Source of the DNA: Diphasiastrum complanatum | Taxonomy: Eukaryota > Streptophyta > Lycopodiopsida > Lycopodiales > Lycopodiaceae | NCBI GenBank assembly: GCA_029204225.1 | Contig: CM055093.1 | Coordinates: 23,725,912 to 23,789,911 of the forward strand | Length of the DNA: 64,000 nt | Direction: 5' to 3' | Shown: positions 49,155 to 60,000 of the stretch, in pieces | Layout of the letters: each line of letters opens with the position of its first letter | Numbering within the stretch: position 1 is the first letter of the stretch | Translations under genes and position numbers: made by a program | The notes under the pieces: generated by a model | What the model saw: only the letters and a program-made list of their open reading frames with translations | Told to the model about the DNA's origin: nothing | The model's database searches: none

Positions 49155-49989
49155 TCATAAATTGTTCATCTGGCCCATACCATTGCTACTGCTCTGAGGT
49201 GGTACTAGCATCTCTGGTTCTGCTGTTGTCAAGTTTACGTGGGCCACTTGTTGATTGGCTGGCCCTGGTGGTGCAGGTAAGGCCTTACGTTGTTGATTAT
49301 TCGGTGCGCCGTACCTCAGTGTCGCATTTGGTGCCCCTTGATGATATGGATAAAAAGTCTGATAAGGACTCTTTTTCTGTTGGACAATCCAGGGGTTAAA
49401 TGGGCAAAATGTCGTATCGTGCGATGTTGCATTGCACAAATGGCAAAATCTATGGGTCAGACTCAGATTTTGCTTTAGGACTAGGCACTCGTTTTAGGAA
49501 TGGGTCTTCTAGGAACTTCCTTGGTTTAAAGCGCGTGATAAGAGCCGCTTTAACCGCTTCCCAGATGGATTTTTCTTCCTCTGACAAGTTGAAAAACCAA
49601 TCTTGAGCCACCGCTACTAGTGACATGGGGAACAACATCAACTTCTCTGCAGGTGTCCGTTCGCCATATATTTCACAAGCTTGCTCGTAGATCTGGAGGA
49701 AGTAGATGAGATCTGATGATCCATCGTATTTTAGTATCTCCATCCGAGGGGCCCTCCGGACTACTTGCAAGGGAGCAACAAGTGCGGGCTGACCCATTAG
49801 AAACATTAGTATTGGTTCCGGTTCTACCTCTTGTTGCACAGTTGCTAATATGGGAAGGTGTGGTGCTTGATTTGATGTCCTTCTTGCTACTGATCGTCCA
49901 GATCTTAGATTCATCCGATGGTGGGGTCCAAGATAGTTGGATCTTGCTTGTACAATGGGATGCACTCTGGATCTTAAGGATCTGATCAA
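49155..49989 (-). pseudogene. Ty3/gypsy gag (element G)
   Basis: Minus-strand 49989-49450 holds MNLRSGRSVARR and a capsid-type segment (MEILKYDGSSDLIYFLQIYE, ...LSEEEKSIWEAVKAALITRF). After a frameshift near 49445 a zinc knuckle CHLCNATSHDTTFC (CX2CX4HX4C) follows, and then a Pro/Gln-rich tail to 49155. The arrangement gag, RT, integrase on one strand supports a single gypsy element G spanning about 50.0 to 42.1 kb with insertions. Confidence 0.8.
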
Positions 49990-50818
49990 TCTGATTGGCC
50001 GGAAGTGAAAATCAGGCCCCTTACGATGGTTTTCCTTGATAACATTTTACTCCTTCCACTAATTGACCTGAGATTTTGATAGTAGTTGGATCTGGTATAG
50101 ATCTTTCGACTTATCTAGTATGTGAGGGTTCTCTGGTGCGAAGGTTGGCCGTGCGAGGGTTCTTTAGCTGTTTTGTAGACAAAAAAACCTTGATATCTCT
50201 CAGATCATTGGGAAGTAACTCTCGCAAGGATCACAGGAGCTGAATCTGGCTTGGATTCTAAAATTCTCTACAAGAACTCTCACAAGAAGTGAAAATTTCA
50301 CTATTTGCGAGGGTTCAAAACCACTAATTTGGCTGATCTTCACCAATAATCAGTACTAGCTCTCTCAAGCTTCATCACTAATGGAAATTGACATTCTGGA
50401 TCGATTGAAATGGTCTACAAGAGTTCTCTCTAGAAGGATTGGCTGGATCTTCACTTTTTAGTGATTTTTTAGCACTTAAAACCCAATTTTCTACTCACTG
50501 GGATCAAAATAACTCCCGCAGACTCTTCTGTGTCTTGGTCTCACTGAGATGGAACTTCAAAATTCTCTGCGAGGGTCCTTGCCCACTAGAATTGAAAATT
50601 TTAGGGTCTGCGAGGGTTCTTTGATATTTTCTCGTCTTTTTTCCACTCAAAATTCTCGCACAGGCACTTAGGCAGTGAGCTAACTCTCGCAAGCATTGAG
50701 ATGGAACTTCAGAGGGCTTTACAAGAGTTCTTATGAAGATTCAAATCTTTTTGATTTTTTTACAAGGATTTTTTGAATTTTTATGATTTTTTCTCTGATT
50801 TTTGCAATCTGCTTGGAA
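49990..50818. other. Gypsy leader or unknown; GCGAGGGTTC-rich
   Basis: No coding domain. The words GCGAGGGTTC and ACTCTCGCAAG (near-inverses of each other) recur about ten times between 50120 and 50890, with GGAACTTCAAAATTCTC-type spacers, which suggests a decayed tandem or palindromic repeat. Confidence 0.5.
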
Positions 50819-51175
50819 TTACTTCTCGTAGGCTTCTATGAAGGTCTGGGACAGTACCCTGGAGCTGCTGCCAGTCATGCGAGGGCCGCTATCATTTAAA
50901 CTCTGCTCCAAGACACATTCACTGGATTGGATGCTCTCATTATTGGCTGCACTACTAGTATATTGCATTTGACTTATGTCATAACTAGTATTCTGAGAAC
51001 AAAATCTTGTCTCTTTTGTCCTTTGTATGTACTCTATGTCCAGATGATTAGAGACATTATCGCTCTCAGTATTCCATTCTTGCACTACTGGACGTTTTCT
51101 CTTGACGGTTTCTTCTGGTGTGTTCATGTCACTGGTTTGTCGTGTCACATTAAACTGATTCACAAAATGGTTCAC
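50819..51175 (-). CDS. 118-codon ORF, unknown
   Basis: The ORF runs ATG to stop on the minus strand. It is Ser/Asn/Gln-rich, with a basic KRKRPVVQEW patch and no recognised domain. It lies between the right repeat copy and gypsy G. It could be a piece of gypsy G's upstream region, of the repeat's gene, or chance. Confidence 0.2.
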   Translation of the reverse strand: MNHFVNQFNVTRQTSDMNTPEETVKRKRPVVQEWNTESDNVSNHLDIEYIQRTKETRFCSQNTSYDISQMQYTSSAANNESIQSSECVLEQSLNDSGPRMTGSSSRVLSQTFIEAYEK

Positions 51176-51233
51176 TATTGCTGATAAAGAAACACCTCTT
51201 ATTGAAGAGCGTCATCACACACTCGAGAAAATT

Positions 51234-51572
51234 CTAAAATGTTGGACTTCTGCCCACATACTGACCTTTGAGAAAGTATTTTTCCCGTGCACTCTGCAAG
51301 ATAGCATTAGCAAGGTTACCAACTACTACCTCATACAAAAATATCTTCGTTGCATGAGCATCCACACTATGAACAACCTTAGACAAGTTTGTTGTTGGTA
51401 ACATGGCTGCTTCCTTGTCATCCATCATCTGTCACGATGAAAAAGAAACAACATGTCAAAGATAGATTGCCAAGTGTAAATACTATGTATATTTTAGCAT
51501 AATGGACGGGATAGTTGATGACTTACAGTGACAACGAACTTGCCCCATCTGTGACTGCGATTCTGTGACTGC
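51234..51572 (-). pseudogene. Exon-like sequence next to the right repeat copy
   Basis: Minus-strand 51428-51234 reads MMDDKEAAMLPTTNLSKVVH ... VVVGNLANAILQSAREKYFL. It is preceded by a candidate intron: a GTAAGT donor at about 51529 and a pyrimidine-rich TTTCTTTTTCATCGTGACAG acceptor at about 51432. Upstream the frame SHRWGKFVVT could join it. The family is not recognised. This side of the junction at 51573 is absent from the left copy. Confidence 0.3.
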
Positions 51573-51956
51573 GTTCTTCCACTTGTCGACTGAGATGTCA
51601 AGGTACTTGGCATAGGATTGCTGCATAATGTTGGTCAACTTTACCGGTTTCTCTTTATGGCCACTTGAGAAGCTGAAGGTAGTAAGACTGCTAACAGCCA
51701 AGTAGAAATAGAGTAAAAAATTGGAAATATCAACACAAAACATCAGCTCTTCGGCTTCAAAATTTTCATAAGCCTGGTACATAAGGTAGAGGCTCTAATG
51801 TCTCTTCCACTGAGGAGTTTTAAAATCAAGCATCTGGAAGAGCATCTGTGCTTGGTCGTACCACTAGAACATGGCAGAATGTTCACATGGAACCAATTTT
51901 AATGTCGAAGACATCTCTGGTACGTCAGCACTATGTTCAAAATCTGATTCTGCCAT
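51573..51956 (-). pseudogene. Broken gene-like ORF, right copy
   Basis: Minus-strand ATG at 51956 (MAESDFEHSADVPEM), TAG at 51866 and TAG at 51797, the same codons as in the left copy, then LYLMYQAYENFEAEELMFCV and VSSLTTFSFSSGHKEKPVKL to the junction at 51573. Family unknown. Confidence 0.45.
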
Positions 51957-52029
51957 TTTTGGAGTGTCTGTAGTGGTGAGGAATGCAAATGGATCGAAAA
52001 GATACAGAGGTATTGAAAAGTGAGGAGAC

Positions 52030-52390
52030 TCAAAAAAAAATAGAAAAACTGGAAAAACAGACGAAATGCGAAAGTAGACGAAATTCGAAAAATAGACGAA
52101 ACTTGAAAGAAAAACGAAACTCAAAAAATAGACAAAACTTAAAAGACAGACAAAACTTGAAAGACAGACAAAACTCAAAAAACAGACGAAAATCGAAAGA
52201 CAGACGCAACTCGAACAACAGACAAAACTCGAAAGATAGATGAACTCAAAAGATAGACGAATATCGAAAGATGGATGAATCTAAAAAAAGGGACGAATAT
52301 TGAAAAACAGATGAACCTTGAAAAACAGACGAATCTCAAAAAACAGACGACTCTCGAAAAACAAGCTAAACTCGAAAGAATTCAGAAAGC
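52030..52390 (-). repeat. 18-bp minisatellite, right copy
   Basis: Reverse-complement counterpart of 6010-6370, with a unit like GACAGACGAAACTCGAAA. The ORFs across it are artefacts. Confidence 0.85.
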
Positions 52391-53011
52391 AGAAAAATAG
52401 ACGAACTCGAAAAAAAATTCAGAAAACAGAGTGAGGGTGGCGGATGCAATAAAAAAAAAAAAAACTTGGTCATTGGAAGCAAAAAAGGTGGCTGCGTCGA
52501 ATGGATTTTGATGCAAAAACATAGTATGCCGGCTAGAGATAATGTAGATGGCGGATACAAGCTGGCAGATTCAAATTTTATTGTGGATGGAACTATTTGT
52601 TGGTGGTGGGCGGATGGAACTGATAGGTACAATGGCGGATACAAAGAGAGGAATTAGTATTAGGTAGATGTGCATGACTGGAGATCGATCTACCATTCCA
52701 TTGTTTGATGATGTCTCCTAGTTTCTATTCCCTGAGGAGTTCTTCTTACAATTGTTGAGTGACAGATGTAGGAAGCACTTTGTAGGATTTCCATTGCTTT
52801 AGTTTAGAAGTTGTTGTGCTGATGTTGATTCTCTGATTTCAATAGGTGTAGATCTAGTTTCAATCCCTTTTCATGCTTAGTTTAGTTTAGCAATAATCTA
52901 CAGATTGTAACGATAAAAAAAGAACTGAAACAGAATTGTAAAAAGTAAAAAATGAGTTTCTGACGGATCCTATATTCAAGATGAGCTATCATTATCAAAT
53001 AAGGTTCTAAA

Positions 53012-53377
53012 TCAGGTCGTAGGTGTGCCTTTGACAGGCGGGTACATCACTATTATACTAAAATTAGATTTTGTGACTGAGCCATTGCATATAGGTTTGT
53101 AAACACGTGAATCTGTGCAATGCTGAACCTCTGTCAAACAAAAGGAGAGTTGCCACTGAGTAGAATCTGACAGAGGTCTAGAATCATTGAGAAGTAGAAC
53201 GAGTGAAGTAGCAGCAAACATTGAGTGAGACGCTGCTAACAGAGTTCGAATAGGTGCTGATAGATTAGTAGAACCAGTCGCAAACATTGAGTGGTTGCGG
53301 TAGTAGACGTTGAAGTAGAGAGAGGCAAATATGTAAACATAGAGCAAGTAAATACTTGGGCAAACAAATATGTTCAC
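53012..53377 (-). CDS. 121-codon ORF, right-copy counterpart of 4248-4613
   Basis: Same length and same ends as the left ORF, beginning MNIFVCPSIYLLYVYIFAS. The N-terminal half is hydrophobic and rich in aromatics; the C-terminal half is Ser/Thr-rich, with Cys. No known domain. It is listed because both copies stay open. Confidence 0.25.
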   Translation of the reverse strand: MNIFVCPSIYLLYVYIFASLYFNVYYRNHSMFATGSTNLSAPIRTLLAASHSMFAATSLVLLLNDSRPLSDSTQWQLSFCLTEVQHCTDSRVYKPICNGSVTKSNFSIIVMYPPVKGTPTT

Positions 53378-53704
53378 GAGAAGTCTAAATAGTACCTATT
53401 TGGCAAATTTTAAAATAAAACCGAGACACTTTGGTAGTCAGTAGGATCGAAATTGGTTTACGATAAGTTCTTGTAGTACAAATCTTTCATATTAAAGAGT
53501 TTCACCAACACAAAAATAGTACCAAAACAGTACAAAATATGTAAAATTAGTACTCGACACTGGTGCAATTCCATAAAAGTTGGTTCACTCGGAACTTCTT
53601 AAAGATTCCTTTTGTATTAAAGTCATCCTTAACATCTTCAAAGTGAACTTGAGGAGTATTCTCATTACCACTAATCTACATTCAAGAAGTCTTATCGTGT
53701 TACA

Positions 53705-53900
53705 AGTAGAAAGCACCTGCAGGTAGTACCAAAAGATCATATATAGGTAGTGCCAAACTATCATACACAGGTAGTACCAGGAAGGTGGAAAGTACCTGCT
53801 GGTAGTACCAAAGCATCATATACAAGTAGTACCAAAGTATCATACACAGTAGTACTCCTGCAAGTAGTACCAAAGCATCATATAAAGGTAGTACCAAAGT
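53705..53900 (-). repeat. GGTACTAC minisatellite, right copy
   Basis: Reverse-complement counterpart of 3690-3925 with unit GGTAGTACCAAAGCATCATATA and about one or two fewer repeats. Confidence 0.7.
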
Positions 53901-55074
53901 ACCAAAGCATCTTATAGTACCAAAGTAATACACATGCAAAAAGTAAAAAAACCTTAATTGGTAGTCTGGAGGATCAAAATTGTTACACGATAGGTTCAAA
54001 TAGTACCAATCTTTGGTACTCAAAAGTTTCAGAAACACATAAACATTACAAAAATAGTACAAATCTTGTAGAATTTGTTATAACTAAAGTTTAGATTCCA
54101 CCAATTGATAAACAACACTAAAATAGTATCGAAAAGATCACAAATGATTGTATGCGACCTGCGAACACAAATAAATAGATAAATAAAACCTAATTTAATA
54201 GTTTTATGCGTAAAACATGGTCACGAGAAGTCTAAATAGTACCTGTTTGGTAGATTTTAAAATAGAAATGAGACACTTGTTATAAAAGAACCTAATTAGG
54301 TAGTTAGGAGGATCAGAATTGGTACACGATAAGTTATTGTAGTACCATTCTTTTGTATTCAAGAGTTTTACCAACACAGAAATAGTATCAAAATAGTACA
54401 AAATTTGTAAAATTAGTACTCGACTACTGGAGTAATACTACCAATTGATGTAACAACACCAAAGCAGTACCAAAAAGACCGAATCGGAACATGTGCAAAC
54501 TGCAAATATGACAAAATCTAGAAAAATAGAACCAAATGTTGTAGATTCTAAAATAAAAATAGTACACTCTGTATTATCAAAAATTTTACACGATAAGCCA
54601 CTAGTACCAACACAAACATTCAATACTCAAAAGTTCCAAAATATTAAAAAGCACCAAACAACTAAATGCTAGTAGATCGAAAAGTACCAAAATGTTGCAA
54701 ATAACAAATTGAAGAAACGTTAAAAAACTACCAAAAGCACCAAAGAGTAACAAACAACAGTACTTTATGCACACCAGAAGAACAAAATGTTCCATGAGGT
54801 CCAAACAACAAAAAGAAAAGTTATTTGAAAAGAATATAGAGTACCAAAAATACCAAAAGTATATCTTACACAACTTTTTGTAGTACCAAATAGAAAATAA
54901 ATAGTTGTTTATAAGCTTCTACAACTACCAATAGTTCCAAAAGTCCAAAAGAGCAAAATATCAGTTGAGTAAAAACTACAAAACAGTTCCAAACTACAAA
55001 AGGTGGAGTGTGTATCTATAGAACCAAAGAACAGGAGTATCAAAGATCAATTTCAGTAGTGCAAAAGATCAACA

Positions 55075-55500
55075 TTACCAAGAAAACGAAAATCCAAAAC
55101 AGAAGAAGAAGGACCTGAGTGTTGTCAAGAAGATGTATTGGATGCCCGACAACACACTTTCTTCCAATCCTCTGTTGGCATATGTCTTTTTTGTTGGGAA
55201 ACACTTGAGTTTTGAGCTCCAAAAGGCATACAGCAGTTTCTTGACCCAAGCCGGGATTATGCTATCTCTAGGCAATTGTCTTTGAGAGGCACTCAAGGGC
55301 AGAACCTCCTCCTCATCCTTAATGTTAAGGCGAGAACTGGTTGTAACAATAATTTTGTGATGAACACCCAAAGCACCTGCAATACTTGAATGTGGGAGAT
55401 TCGTTGTGCCATCAGCTTTATTTAGTACCATCACAAGCAAAGATCTCTTCACGAAGAGACTGAGGGTGTTACGGATGCTAGAAACAAGATTGCTTTCAAC
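55075..55500 (-). pseudogene. Exon-like ORF at the right end of the inverted repeat
   Basis: The minus-strand frame reads about ESNLVSSIRNTLSLFVKRSL, then GALGVHHKIIVTTSSRLNIK and DSIIPAWVKKLLYAFWSSKL. The last 40 codons or so (FPTKKTYANRGLEESVLSGI) lie inside the shared repeat and are partly preserved at about 1560-1650. The remainder is unique to this copy, so the left copy is 5'-truncated. The sequence looks like real coding DNA but I do not recognise the family. Confidence 0.35.
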
Positions 55501-55629
55501 AGGTATTAGATAATATTTGCAGCTCTCAAAAAGTTGGTTGCAGAAGTAGTTCCTAGAATATCTCCCTTTGAATACCTATTGAAAATTGTTGTTTATGTCT
55601 TCGCCAATATTTTGCCTTAGCTAAATAGA

Positions 55630-56190
55630 TTCATCCATGGATGTTGACTAGTTTTCATTTTATCTTGCTTAAGTGAGTTGAAATTGCAAATTGATAATAA
55701 TGAAGACAAGATGAAAAGAAGATAATCTAGGAATGGCAACATTACAACATGCTAGACAAACAAGATGAGAGAAAACAAAAAATAAATTACTCTCATGAGT
55801 AGTTACAGATGAAAAATAATACTAATCTTAACTAGATAATAAGTTTTTTGATTTTGCCAATGGAGGGGATGGGACCATCTCACACATTACGACAAAAACA
55901 TAAAAGATTTATTTATATGAGTAGATGGACAAAGAAAATCTTATTTGGATTTTAAGCGTTATACTATCTTCATGAGTAAGTTTAGACAAACAAAACGTAT
56001 TTGGATTATATGCTTTCTAGCTTATGGAGGGACGAGAGCATCTAACACATTAAGAAGAAAACGAAAAAACATATTATTTCTATGAGTGGTTATAGATTTA
56101 CAAAAGAAATCTTATTTCGATTATATGCTTTTTGGTTTCTAGCAATGGTGGGGATGGGAGTGTCTAAACACATTACCCTATTAGGATTCT
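55630..56190 (+). repeat. Degenerate tandem repeat, second locus
   Basis: It starts GATGTTGACTAG(G)TTTTCATTTT, as at 40244. It then has about four imperfect units of 110-120 bp, each with CTCATGAGTAGTTA(C/T)AGAT or a variant, AAATCTTATTTxGATT and AATGGxGGGGATGGGA...TCTxACACATTA. Same orientation as the 40.3-kb locus. Confidence 0.7.
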
Positions 56191-56380
56191 TTATGTAGTA
56201 GTTACATACTATTGAAACAACCATTCACTTGTAAATATTAAAGAGAGAGATGATGGTGTGCCTCATGGGAATTCATCTCTCTTTTACTCACTCTCTCATA
56301 CACTTTTCTTTCTCTCTTAGCTCCAAGATGGAGATCATCAACCACTGCATGATCTCTTTTCAAGGTTTCTGGGATAGAAT
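56191..56380. other. Spacer before element I
   Basis: 190 bp, no gene. It is rich in TCTCTC/ACTCACTCTC. The last five bases TAGAA are the target duplication of element I, so this sequence was contiguous with 62765 onwards before insertion. Confidence 0.6.
56376..56380. repeat. Target-site duplication of element I, left
   Basis: TAGAA immediately before the element, identical to 62765-62769 on the other side. Confidence 0.9.
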
Positions 56381-57034
56381 GTGAAAAATACAGATCCTAA
56401 GTGGATCTAAACTCCAAGATCATTGGCTTGAATGCTTGCACTCCAAACTACATAAGCTAGGAATTGGCAACACATTCTATGCTACCTAGAATGCAAAGAA
56501 CTTGATCAAAAAGCATTTATCACAAATGGAAACTTCCATAAACATCAAGTGAGGCCCAAAATAGCATTATACAGTCCATAATACATCAGCCTACCACTTT
56601 TGGAAAGCACCTAAGATCATACACAATAGCTTGAAGACAATACACACAACAATGCTCTCAATGGAGGAAGAAACAATGACAATGATCTATTGATCTCAAT
56701 GAAGCATACAAAAGGTTTCTCCAACCTGTTTTCCACGACTTCCCTACTATTTATGGATGAGGAAGATGACTCTCTCTCCTCTCTCTAGAAGGTACTTGAC
56801 CCTAGATATTCCCTATATAGGAAAAATAGCTAAAAATGGCTTATATGACCAAAATACATCAAAATGGTCTCATTTTGAAGGGTATGAAGTTTGACACTTC
56901 ATCATACTGAAAAAATACAGTAAATAAAAACATTGTGGCCTGGTTCACACGTGTGAAACTCCAGAACCAAAACTATTTACAATTTTAGCCAATTTAGGCC
57001 TCAAACTAGCTAGGAAATGTTGACAATTTTCACA
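56381..57034 (-). repeat. Element I 3' LTR
   Basis: 654 bp, minus strand TGTGAAAATTGTC to GTATTTTTCACA. CACACGTGTG is at 56946-56955 and a CCTATATAGGG TATA region at about 56811-56821. It has a segment (about 56871-56916) missing from the other LTR that contains the hairpin GAAGT-TTGAC-ACTTC. Confidence 0.95.
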
Positions 57035-60000
57035 CTCCCTCTTCAACATTGGATGCTAGTTTCAACATAGTCTTTGAGCACATTCCAAGATTAGATCTAT
57101 GCATTAAATATAGGTCCTTTCCCAATGGTTTGGTGAAGATATCAGCCACACACTCCTTTGAAGAGACATGTTGAAGCTCCACCTCTTTGGCAATGACTTG
57201 ATCTCTCACAAAATGGTGAGCAATCTCAATGTGCTTGCTCCTTGCATGAAAAACAGGATTGCTTGCCAAGCTTTGGGCTGAAAGGTTATCACAAAGTATG
57301 ATTGGAGTATTCTCTGGTTCCAGCAAGTGAAGATCCAATAACATCCTCTTGATCCAAAGAATCTCCTTGGTGCATGTTGTTAATGCCTTGTACTCGGCTT
57401 CGGTGGAAGATAGAGAGATAGTTGGTTGCTTCTTTGATAGCCATGAGACCACTCCATCTCCAAGATAGATTGCAAAGGCACTTGTTGACTTCCTATCCAT
57501 TTGATCACCTGCAAAATCTGAATCTGAAAATCCACAAAGGTTAGGTGTAGTACCTCCATACAAGATGCCAAAATCTCTAGATCCCGAGATGTATCTAAGT
57601 ACTCTCTTTCCTAGCTTCCAATAAGCCTCACTAGGATCTTGCATAAATTGACTTAGTTTACCAACCACAAAGCTTAGATCAGGTCTTGTGATGGTTAACC
57701 ATATAAGAGATCCTATTAGCTTTCTATAGAGAGTAATGTCCTTGAAGGATCTTTCATTACTTCTTGTAGTTAGCTTTACATTTGATTCCATAGGAGTAGA
57801 AACAACTTTACAATCTTCCATATGAAACCTTTTTAGAATAGAGTTAACATACTTTTCTTGACATATGAATGTAGATTTAGAAGTTCTAATAATCTCTATT
57901 CCTAAGATATAATGAAGTTTACCAAGATCTTGAATTTCAAACTCTCTTTTGAGTGCCATCTTGATTTCATCTATATCTAGATTGTTACCACCACTTAAGA
58001 TAATGTCATCAACATAGATCAAAAGTAAAGTGATATCATTTTCATTCAATCTAAAGTAGAGAGAATGATCATACTCACTCATAACAAAGTTTTGAGAAAG
58101 TAAGAAGGAATTGAGCTTAGCATACCAACTCCTTGGTGCTTGCTTTAGCCCATACAAACTCTTTTGGAGATAGCACACATGATTAGGCTCATCATGTGAA
58201 ACATAGCCCTCGGGTTGCTCCATGTAAATATCTTCTTCAAGATCACCATTCAAGAAGGCATTAGTAACATCCATTTGCCACATATCCCAATCATAAAGAG
58301 TTGCAAGAGAGATTAGGATTCGAATAGTTACCATCTTTGCCACGGGTGCAAAGGTCTCATCATAGTCAATACCATATTCTTGAGCATACCCCTTTGCCAC
58401 CAACCTTGCCTTGTACTTGTTGATTGATCCATCTTGATTTGTCTTGATCTTGAAGATCCACTTACAACCAATTGCCTTCTTGTCCTTTGGAAGCTTTACC
58501 AACCTCCATGTGTTGCTTTTGATGAGTGCTTGATGCTCATGATCCATGGCTTGGATCCATTCCTTCTTTTGAATTGCTTCACCTACACAAGTTGGTTCAT
58601 CAAAAGAGGTAAGAAAAGCAAAGTTAGAGTTGTCCACCACTTGCTTTCCTTTTTCATCATAGGTTAGCCTTGATGGCTTAGCCCTTTGCCTTTGAGTCTT
58701 CCTTGAAGTTTGCTTTGGAGTGGCATCTCCATCTTCATCCAAGACATCTTGCACATCATGATGATTAGTAGGCACATCAACATCAACATCAACAACATTG
58801 GAAACATTCTCTTCATGAAAGATGACATCCCTACTTATGACAACTTTCTTTGTAGAAGGAATGTACACTTTGTAAGCCTTGCTTACTTCACTATAGCCAA
58901 CAAACACACCCTTCTTTGATGAAGGATCTTCTTTAGTTCTATCATCAAGTGTGATATTGACAAAACATGTACATCCAAAGATCCTACAATGCTTGACACT
59001 CGGCCTTCTACCATAAAGAACCTCATGAGGAGTTTTACCATCCAAGGAAGCACTTGTCCATCTATTACATAGATAGTTAGCACATGCTAAAGCTTCCCCC
59101 CAAAAAGACTTAGCAAGATTAGCATGTAGTCTCATTGCCTTGGCACATTCACAAAGGGTTCTATTCTTCCTCTCGGCCACTCCATTCTGTTGTGGAGTCC
59201 TAGGACTAGACATCTCCCTCTTAATCCCATGTGCTATACAAAAGTCTTTGAACCTATTTGAGGTGTATTCCCCTCCATTATCAGATCTTAAGCATTTGAT
59301 CTTTGTATTGAATTGGTTTTCCATTTCATTCTTGAACTTGACAAATGCAGCAAACACTTCATCCTTACTTTTAAGAAGATAGATCCAAGTATACCTACTA
59401 AAGTCATCAATGAAAGTTGCATACATCTTTGCCCCACCATTGCTAGTTGTACTAGAAGAATGAATATCAGAATGCACAAGTTGAAAAGCTTCTTTAGATC
59501 TAGAAGTAGATCTAGAATAAGCAAGTCTATGAGATTTGGACAAGGCACAATGTTCACAAACACTATTGTTTGCAACAAGACTTTTAGGGAGACCAAGAAC
59601 AAGCTCTTTCTTTGCCATTACCTCCAAAGATTTGAAGTTGGGATGGCCCAACCTCTTGTGCCAAACTTCTTGGTTTGTCAATTGCTCCCTAGCCATACAT
59701 CCTTCATGATTAGAGATCACACATGCATCAAGCTTGAAAAGTTTACCATGCCTCCTACCTTGAGCAATCAAGGATCCACATTTACTTATCAAACATGCAT
59801 CTCCAATGAACTCCACATCAAGTCCTTTGTCAATCATTTGACTTACACTAAGCAAATTCTTAGTGATTGAAGGAATGTACAAAACATTTTCAAGATTTGC
59901 TTTCCTATTTGTTGAAAGGGAAATAGGAATAGTGCCTATGCCTTTGATGTCACATTGACCATCATTTGCAGTGTAGATGATGTTACCTTCTCCCTCATAA

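Larger units (their letters stand above)
51573..55217 (-). repeat. Right copy of the dispersed repeat (inverted)
   Basis: 3.65 kb homologous to 1548-6819 in opposite orientation, without the solo LTR and the 777-bp block. It contains the broken gene-like ORF (51573-51956, two shared stops), the 18-bp minisatellite (about 52030-52390), the 121-codon ORF (53012-53377) and the GGTACTAC minisatellite (about 53705-53900). Sequences beyond both ends differ between copies. Confidence 0.75.

Noticed and set aside
59313-59870. 185-codon plus-strand ORF inside element I
   Set aside because: Antisense shadow of the intact integrase frame.
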